Source of the DNA: Clostridia bacterium
GTDB taxonomy: Bacteria > Bacillota > Clostridia > Oscillospirales > CAG-382
Assembly (NCBI GenBank): GCA_017938055.1
Contig: JAGBCG010000039.1
Location: forward strand, 1 to 5,469
Length of the DNA: 5,469 nt
Direction of reading: 5' to 3'
Part shown: piece after piece, positions 1 to 3,386 of the stretch
Numbering within the stretch: position 1 is the first letter of the stretch
Layout of the letters: each line of letters begins with the position of its first letter
Position numbers and translations under genes: made by a program
Notes under the pieces: generated by a model
The model's input: the letters and a program-made list of their open reading frames with translations, nothing else
What the model was told of the DNA's origin: nothing
The model's database searches: none

Positions 1-566
1 CTTTCAAGAGCAAGGTCATTTCGTTCATACTGAATTTTTACAAGGTCGGATATAAATTTGTTTCTCGAAATTTCAAGTCCCTTTGCTGCCGACACCGTAA
101 GATTCCTATATTCCTCAGGGTCACCCAGTGTGTATATGCAGGAAACAGAGGCTACAATTATAACATCACGTCTTTCAAAAAGGGCACTTGTAGCACTGTG
201 ACGCATCTTATCAATGTCGTCATTTATTGAGCTGTCTTTTTCAATGTAGGCATCCTTGCCGGGAATATACGCCTCAGGCTGATAGTAGTCGTAGTAGGAC
301 ACAAAAAACTCCACAGCGTTTTCAGGAAAAAACTCTCGGAATTCCGAACAAAGCTGTGCTGCCAGTGTTTTATTATGTGCAAGCACAAGGGTGGGCTTGT
401 TTACACTTGCTATAATATTCGCCATTGTAAAGGTTTTGCCAGAACCTGTTGCACCGACAAGTACCTGTTCTTTCATACCCGCATTTACGCCGGCTGACAA
501 AAGCTCTATTGCCTGTGGCTGGTCACCCATGGGTTTGAATTTTGAAACAAGCTTGAATTTATCCAT
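1..566 (-). CDS. uvrB: UvrB, excinuclease ABC subunit B (N-terminal part, runs off the left edge)
   Basis: UvrB is the damage-verifying helicase-like subunit of the UvrABC nucleotide excision repair complex in the cytoplasm. The 188 visible residues start MDKFKLVSKFKPMGDQPQAI, the usual UvrB opening. They contain the Walker A motif GATGSGKT (residues 38-45), the LAHNKTLAAQL segment (63-72) and the aromatic beta-hairpin region YYDYYQPEAYIP (91-102) that clamps DNA, followed by KDAYIEKDSSIN and MRHSATSALFERRDVIIVASVSCIYTLGDP. UvrB is normally about 660 residues, so roughly 70 percent lies outside the window. The ATG at 566-564 is fixed by a strong GGAGGG at 575-570. No LexA-type GAAC-N4-GTTC box is visible upstream, so SOS control is not supported by what can be seen. 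It lies downstream of the S23 cassette on the same strand and may receive read-through from it. Confidence 0.97.
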   Translation of the reverse strand, partial: MDKFKLVSKFKPMGDQPQAIELLSAGVNAGMKEQVLVGATGSGKTFTMANIIASVNKPTLVLAHNKTLAAQLCSEFREFFPENAVEFFVSYYDYYQPEAYIPGKDAYIEKDSSINDDIDKMRHSATSALFERRDVIIVASVSCIYTLGDPEEYRNLTVSAAKGLEISRNKFISDLVKIQYERNDLALE

Positions 567-636
567 GTTCCCTCCGAAAATGTGGGCCTTTTTCTTATTC
601 TTTATATCTCCATTTAATGAGTTGAATTGCCTTTAA

Positions 637-652
637 TGCACCGACAGGTGCA
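637..652 (-). repeat. Small hairpin TGCACC-GACA-GGTGCA in the uvrB leader
   Basis: A perfect 6-bp inverted repeat with a 4-nt loop. It is embedded in a second inverted repeat, GAATTGC (624-630) and GCAATTC (650-656). The two overlap by three bases, so the full-length stems compete with each other. It would lie in the 5' untranslated part of a uvrB transcript, about 70 nt before the start codon. There is no sign of a terminator, and a regulatory role is only possible, not shown. Confidence 0.45.
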
Positions 653-672
653 ATTCATGCCCAAGACCATTC

Positions 673-697
673 AATGAGTTTGCTTTGCAATCTCATT
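673..697. repeat. Imperfect palindrome next to TATAAT, upstream of uvrB
   Basis: AATGAGTTTGC (673-683) and GCAATCTCATT (687-697) form an 11-bp inverted repeat with one T-T mismatch and a TTT loop. The right arm runs into CTCATTATAA (692-701), the same ten bases found at the right end of the palindrome at 1753-1781 (CTCATTATAA at 1778-1787), with the same orientation and the same loop. The pair brackets the S23 cassette. It could be a cassette boundary, a shared operator, or chance similarity between two promoter regions. Confidence 0.6.
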
Positions 698-726
698 ATA
701 AAATCAGTGTACAAATTATATGCCAG

Positions 727-1194
727 TTAAAAATGTGCCTCGTAGTAATAAAAATTATCTCTAATTCTTTCTGTATAATAGCAATTATCATCATTTGAAT
801 ATTTAATTGCAAAACCTTTTCCTTCAGGTTTCAACTCGTCAAATGTGCGTCCAAAACTGCTACCACACCATGCGTCTTTTGGCAAATCATCAGGTGAATA
901 ATAGAATCCATAATAACTGGTTGCAGAGCCTATACCTCTTCCACCACAATACACATCTATCACATCTGAGTCATGATATACTTCTTTAACTCCATCTATA
1001 TTATTTGTGTCAGTAAAATCATTTTCATTTATGTCATCTAATATTATCAAATAATTATCGTTTACTAACTCAACTATTTCTTTTTTTGATAGATTATCAC
1101 TTATCATATTATCAAACCAAATTATAAATGATATAAATACAATTATTAAAACTAATACTATTGTTCCGCAACCTATCAATATTTTCTTTTTCAT
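727..1194 (-). CDS. Single-pass membrane-anchored protein of unknown function (cargo of the S23 cassette)
   Basis: I do not recognise a named family. The 155-aa product has a short basic N-terminus (MKKK), one strongly hydrophobic segment at about residues 5-27 and a soluble acidic domain, probably extracytoplasmic, rich in Tyr, Asp and Asn. The domain core reads DVYCGGRGIGSATSYYGFYYSPDDLP (about 80-105), a Gly/Tyr-rich pattern I associate with small Firmicute membrane proteins but cannot tie to a function. Cysteines at 83, 110 and 138 could form disulfides. LIGC at 6-9 resembles a lipobox, but it lies before the hydrophobic stretch, so a lipoprotein is unlikely. The ATG (1194-1192) follows the TAA of the S23 gene (1197-1195) with no gap and has only a weak GGTG upstream, which suggests translational coupling. 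The gene is clearly more AT-rich than uvrB or the maf operon, a sign of transfer with the cassette. Confidence 0.85.
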   Translation of the reverse strand: MKKKILIGCGTIVLVLIIVFISFIIWFDNMISDNLSKKEIVELVNDNYLIILDDINENDFTDTNNIDGVKEVYHDSDVIDVYCGGRGIGSATSYYGFYYSPDDLPKDAWCGSSFGRTFDELKPEGKGFAIKYSNDDNCYYTERIRDNFYYYEAHF

Positions 1195-1551
1195 TTAATC
1201 ACCATTGCTTTGATTTTTCTTAGCAGTCGTAATTGATGCAATAAGTTTTCTTCTCAATGTACCGCTTTTATTGTTCAATTCACTATATACATTTTCTTGC
1301 AAAGCATTAACTTTATATAAAATTTCCAACCAATATTCAGTTTCGTAACATTCTTTCAACGCTATTTCCATTTTATGAATAAAGTCTGCTCTGCTTTGTG
1401 CATATTTTGCCTCGTGTGAATTTGCACCTATTGAAGAACACGACCGCAGTAACTGGTTTACAAATACGGCTCTGCCTTTTATATTATCACATATTGCAGT
1501 TATCTCAACAGTAAGTTCTACTGCTAATTCCTTTATTGTTTTATCATTCAT
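1195..1551 (-). CDS. S23 / IVP-type four-helix bundle protein
   Basis: The 118-aa product matches the family named after S23, the protein encoded by intervening sequences in some 23S rRNA genes (TIGR02436/PF05635), of the usual length. The diagnostic stretch is QLLRSCSSIGANSHEAKYAQSRADFIHKMEIALKECYETEYWLEILYK (about 33-80), corresponding to the family pattern QLLRSxxSIGANxxEAxxAxSxxDFxxKxxIAxKExxETxYWLxLL. The fold is four helices assembling as a pentameric barrel with a basic surface. The related Avd protein acts with reverse transcriptase and structured RNA in diversity-generating retroelements. Here the gene is not inside an rRNA gene and no reverse transcriptase is visible. It follows a large structured repeat array: AGAAGG (1568-1563) directly abuts the last repeat copy and serves as RBS for the ATG at 1551-1549. 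The membrane-protein gene follows with zero gap. Binding to the upstream RNA is inference. Confidence 0.93.
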   Translation of the reverse strand: MNDKTIKELAVELTVEITAICDNIKGRAVFVNQLLRSCSSIGANSHEAKYAQSRADFIHKMEIALKECYETEYWLEILYKVNALQENVYSELNNKSGTLRRKLIASITTAKKNQSNGD

Positions 1552-1568
1552 AATTTGTTCTTCCTTCT

Positions 1569-1752
1569 GCGATATACTCGCTCACGCTCATACGATATAT
1601 TTTCACTTCGTTCAAATGCGATATAACTCCGCTTTGCTTCGTTGCGATATGATATAAATTCCTTTTTTCTCGTGCCGCAGGCACATATCGCATTACGAAG
1701 TAATATATCGCACCGAAGGTATATCGCAAATTCCGTCAGGAATTTATATCGC
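1569..1752 (-). ncRNA. Structured repeat array: nested ladder of 8-bp stems with paired side hairpins, leader of the S23 gene
   Basis: Read on the minus strand, GCGATATA occurs at 1752-1745, 1727-1720 and 1711-1704, and GCGATATG at 1691-1684. The complements follow at 1651-1644 (CATATCGC), 1625-1618 (TATATCGC), 1599-1592 (TATATCGT, one G.U) and 1576-1569 (TATATCGC). They pair in strictly nested order, each over 8 bp; CATATCGC matches GCGATATG exactly, a case of matched variation. Between 5' copies lie hairpins AATTCC-TGAC-GGAATT, CC-TTC-GG and TTAC-TTC-GTAA. Between 3' copies lie AACGAAGCAAAGCGGAGTT, ATTTGAACGAAGTGAAAAT and ATGAGCGTGAGCGAGT. At the apex is GTGCC-TGC-GGCAC (1684-1672), then an A-rich run. 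This predicts three stacked four-way junctions. The pairings are direct observation. That the RNA folds this way, and acts as a leader or a separate RNA, is inference; a DNA cruciform is the alternative. Confidence 0.75.
1651..1750 (-). repeat. 12-bp inverted repeat giving an alternative pairing within the array
   Basis: On the minus strand GATATAAATTCC (1750-1739) is the exact complement of GGAATTTATATC (1662-1651). The first arm includes most of the first GCGATATA copy and the left arm of its side hairpin. The second arm includes the start of the fifth copy, CATATCGC. This long pairing cannot coexist with the outermost and apical stems of the nested ladder, so the RNA has two competing folds. 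Confidence 0.6.
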
Positions 1753-1781
1753 TGAGTTTAATCGTTTTACGATTAAACTCA
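1753..1781. repeat. Perfect 13-bp palindrome with 3-nt loop, overlapping the S23 transcription start
   Basis: TGAGTTTAATCGT (1753-1765) and ACGATTAAACTCA (1769-1781) are perfect complements around a TTT spacer. The palindrome begins at the base after the repeat array and ends on the last base of the minus-strand -10 box, so the expected transcription start (about 1774) falls inside it. A transcript would lack part of the 5' arm, which argues for a DNA-level role such as an operator or an element end rather than an RNA hairpin. Confidence 0.8.
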
Positions 1782-1809
1782 TTATAACATATTTTTACCA
1801 CATTTGCAA
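1781..1809 (-). promoter_or_regulatory. Sigma-A type promoter with extended -10, driving the S23 cassette
   Basis: On the minus strand TTGCAA (1809-1804) and TATAAT (1786-1781) are separated by 17 bp, and the -10 is preceded by TG plus one base (TGTTATAAT), an extended -10. Transcription would start near 1774 and run through the repeat array into the S23 and membrane-protein genes. It overlaps the oppositely directed sigma-E-like promoter. Confidence 0.8.
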
Positions 1810-1815
1810 TACAAT
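1787..1815 (+). promoter_or_regulatory. Sigma-E-like (mother-cell sporulation) promoter of the protease operon
   Basis: ACATATT (1787-1793) and AATACAAT (1808-1815), separated by 14 bp, closely match the Bacillus sigma-E pattern (about -35 xxATATT, -10 CATACAAT; ATA to -10 spacing of 16 here). In B. subtilis the spoIVF operon is sigma-E dependent, so promoter and gene content agree. The start site would be near 1822, giving a very short leader with the AAAGGA RBS (1825-1830) almost at its 5' end. No sigma-A type promoter is seen on this strand. Confidence 0.65.
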
Positions 1816-1839
1816 TATTTAAAGAAAGGATTGACGGTC

Positions 1840-2028
1840 ATGAAAACATCCCACAGCATTTTTATGCAATGCGTTTTGTGCTTGTTGCTTTTTGCATTTT
1901 TTCTGACATTGAATTACCGCAAGGCAAATTATTCCTCTCAGGCAGGCACTTTCGGCTTTAGTGAAAAGACAAACGACACACTGGAACAGCTTGCACAAAA
2001 TCTTTACTCCGAGGCATGCCATGAATAA
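1840..2028 (+). CDS. Small single-pass membrane protein before the SpoIVFB-like protease (possible reduced SpoIVFA)
   Basis: The 62-aa product has one hydrophobic segment at about residues 7-24 and a short polar tail ending QLAQNLYSEACHE. The ATG at 1840 has AAAGGA at 1825-1830, nine bases upstream; in-frame TTG codons at 1804 and 1831 are less likely starts. The gene holds the place that spoIVFA has in B. subtilis, directly before spoIVFB, and overlaps the next gene by 8 bp (ATGAATAA), so the two are coupled. SpoIVFA is a ~260-residue membrane inhibitor and scaffold of SpoIVFB with a C-terminal M23-like domain. Nothing of that domain is present here, and the similarity is in position and topology only. 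It could be a shrunken SpoIVFA, an unrelated partner of the protease, or an N-terminal remnant. Confidence 0.7.
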   Translation: MKTSHSIFMQCVLCLLLFAFFLTLNYRKANYSSQAGTFGFSEKTNDTLEQLAQNLYSEACHE

Positions 2029-2686
2029 CAACAAGCATAAATTTAGCCGACTATTCTATTTTTCCCTTAATTCAGGGAAAATAAACGTGAGCATTTTCGC
2101 TGTTGTGGCACTTTTACTGTTTCTGTTTGCCGATTTTTCGGTGTACACACTGATTCTTTTTTGCTGCATTTTTATCCATGAGCTTTCGCACATAATCGCT
2201 TTGAAAATTTGCCACGCTCACATAAAAAAAATAAATGTCTATCCTTTTGGAATAGACATAATTTCAGATATAAATACCCTTAGTTATACAAAAGAGCTGT
2301 GGGTGGTTGTTTCGGGAGGATTTGCAAATCTTGCCTGTGCTTTCGCCGCTTGGTGTGTTTTGGGAATAAATCACAGTGCACAAGTGTGCTTTTTCATATA
2401 TTCAAACCTCGTTTACGGCATAGGAAACCTTATTCCTCTGCCTGTTTTTGACGGAGGAAGAGCACTTCACATAATAATATCCAAAAACCTCTTGCCTGAT
2501 GTTGCCTATGCCTTGCAAAAATGGGTTGACCGAGCTGCTTTTACGCTGTTTTTCGCCTTGTCCTTGATATTACTATATGCCACAGACTGTAACATGACAG
2601 CCGTTGTATGTGTGGCATATACCGCACTTGCAGCAGTTATTTACGAAAAGCTGACAATGCCACATGATACTTGTTATATACCGTAA
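2021..2686 (+). CDS. spoIVFB: SpoIVFB-like M50 intramembrane metalloprotease
   Basis: This 221-aa polytopic membrane protein is a site-2-protease family zinc protease. HELSH at residues 53-57 supplies two zinc-binding histidines (H53, H57) and the catalytic glutamate (E54). NLIPLPVFDGGRALH (136-150) carries the third ligand D144. Hydrophobic segments lie at about 22-60, 92-115, 120-138 and 172-208. Length and layout fit SpoIVFB, which in Bacillus cleaves pro-sigma-K in the mother-cell-derived outer forespore membrane, and no CBS or PDZ domain is present. The ATG at 2021 has GAGG at 2011-2014 and overlaps the stop of the small membrane-protein gene. The sigma-E-like promoter upstream supports a sporulation role. 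The 3' end overlaps the convergent pseudouridine synthase gene by 13 bp. A general M50 protease with another substrate remains possible, since pro-sigma-K is not visible here. Confidence 0.88.
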   Translation: MNNNKHKFSRLFYFSLNSGKINVSIFAVVALLLFLFADFSVYTLILFCCIFIHELSHIIALKICHAHIKKINVYPFGIDIISDINTLSYTKELWVVVSGGFANLACAFAAWCVLGINHSAQVCFFIYSNLVYGIGNLIPLPVFDGGRALHIIISKNLLPDVAYALQKWVDRAAFTLFFALSLILLYATDCNMTAVVCVAYTALAAVIYEKLTMPHDTCYIP

Positions 2687-3306
2687 GGAATTTCAAATGT
2701 CAACCTTTCATTGTCAGACGGGCGGTTAAATACAAGCCTTGTACAACAAAGGGATATCTGCTTTTGATTATCCTTTGCTCCGTACTTGCCATCACCTAAA
2801 AGGGGCATGCCCCTGTGGGAAAACTGCACTCTTATCTGGTGTGAGCGTCCTGTATACAAATATACTTCAACGGTGGTTATCTGCTTATCACCGTCTTTTC
2901 TGCTTTCAATAACTTTATAGGCAAGCTTTGCCTTTTTTACGCCTTTTCTTTCCTTGTTCACAACAAAGCTTTTATTCTTTTTTGAGTCCTTGAATAACAA
3001 ATCCTCAAAGACACCCTCGTTTTCTTGGGGACAGCCGTAAACATCAGCAGTATAATACTTGTGAAAATCACCCTCTGCTATGTCCTTAGACAGAATTGCG
3101 GCACTCTTTTTATTTAGGGCATATGCCATAAGACCGCCCACACCCACATCAAGACGGTGCAGAGTATAAACTTCTTTTTTTCCAAGCTGAAGAGCAAGCA
3201 AATCGCATAAACCATCTTTGTTGTCTGTGCTTTCACTGCTTAATCCGACAGGTTTTATGCACACAACCACATCTTCGTCTTTGTATAATATCTTTATTTC
3301 TTCCAC
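2674..3306 (-). CDS. RluA-family RNA pseudouridine synthase
   Basis: It converts specific uridines in rRNA or tRNA to pseudouridine. The 210-aa product opens MEEIKILYKDEDVVVCIKPVG, the standard RluA start. It carries the catalytic motif HRLDVGVGGL with Asp53, the KYYTADVYG strand (83-91) and the TGRSHQIRVQFSHRGMPLLGDGKYG block (152-176) including the conserved Arg. There is no S4 domain, as in the short single-domain members. The HRLDVGVGG variant differs from the common HRLDRxTSG, so the target site cannot be named. I start it at GTG 3306-3304, with GGAG about ten bases upstream and a family-typical N-terminus. A TTG at 3336 would add ten atypical residues and fall next to the terminator-like hairpin. 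It is the last gene of the maf operon direction and overlaps the protease gene tail to tail. Confidence 0.92.
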   Translation of the reverse strand: MEEIKILYKDEDVVVCIKPVGLSSESTDNKDGLCDLLALQLGKKEVYTLHRLDVGVGGLMAYALNKKSAAILSKDIAEGDFHKYYTADVYGCPQENEGVFEDLLFKDSKKNKSFVVNKERKGVKKAKLAYKVIESRKDGDKQITTVEVYLYTGRSHQIRVQFSHRGMPLLGDGKYGAKDNQKQISLCCTRLVFNRPSDNERLTFEIPYGI

Positions 3307-3339
3307 TCTTACAAGACTCCAAACTTTAAAATTCAAAAG

Positions 3340-3365
3340 CAGGGGTCGAACAAAATCGGCCCCTG
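3340..3365 (-). terminator. Terminator-like hairpin between the acyl-CoA synthetase and the pseudouridine synthase
   Basis: CAGGGGTCGA (3340-3349) and TCGGCCCCTG (3356-3365) form a 10-bp stem around a 6-nt loop. In the minus transcript one pair is A.C, and the stem is followed by CTTTTGAATTTT, a modest U-rich stretch. It would reduce, not block, read-through into the pseudouridine synthase gene, which has no obvious promoter of its own in the 30 bp left. Confidence 0.5.
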
Positions 3366-3386
3366 ATTAAAACGTTTTTATAAACT

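Larger units (their letters stand above)
567..726 (-). promoter_or_regulatory. uvrB leader / intergenic region with hairpins and weak promoter-like -10
   Basis: This 160-bp gap between the membrane-protein gene and uvrB holds no gene. A perfect TATAAT lies on the minus strand at 700-695, but the hexamer 17 bp upstream (GCATAT) is a poor -35, so a uvrB promoter here is only a weak candidate. A second TATAAT at 720-715 is no better. A hairpin follows the first -10 directly (673-697), a second hairpin lies at 637-652, and the 13-mer CATT(T/C)AATGAGTT occurs twice (611-623 and 668-680, 12 of 13 identical). No U-tract follows either hairpin in the minus direction, so neither looks like an intrinsic terminator. 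Confidence 0.4.

Noticed and set aside
227..636. Two plus-strand open frames opposite uvrB
   Set aside because: Both are antisense to well-conserved UvrB sequence, including the Walker A region.
673..697. Intrinsic terminator of the membrane-protein gene
   Set aside because: The stem is not GC-rich and no U-tract follows it in the minus direction (GAATGG comes next).
727..1194. Lipoprotein with lipobox LIGC
   Set aside because: The cysteine is residue 9, before the hydrophobic segment, so no proper signal peptide precedes it.
1569..1752. CRISPR array
   Set aside because: The repeats are 8 bp in two complementary orientations with short palindromic spacers of unequal length. There are no 23-47 bp direct repeats or unique spacers.
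1195..1752. Diversity-generating retroelement, suggested by the Avd-like fold
   Set aside because: No reverse transcriptase, template/variable repeat pair or C-type lectin target is in the window, and the sequence is closer to the S23/IVP pattern.
1819..2034. 71-codon minus-strand open frame
   Set aside because: Opposite the small membrane-protein gene, which has a better RBS, a promoter and coupling to the protease.
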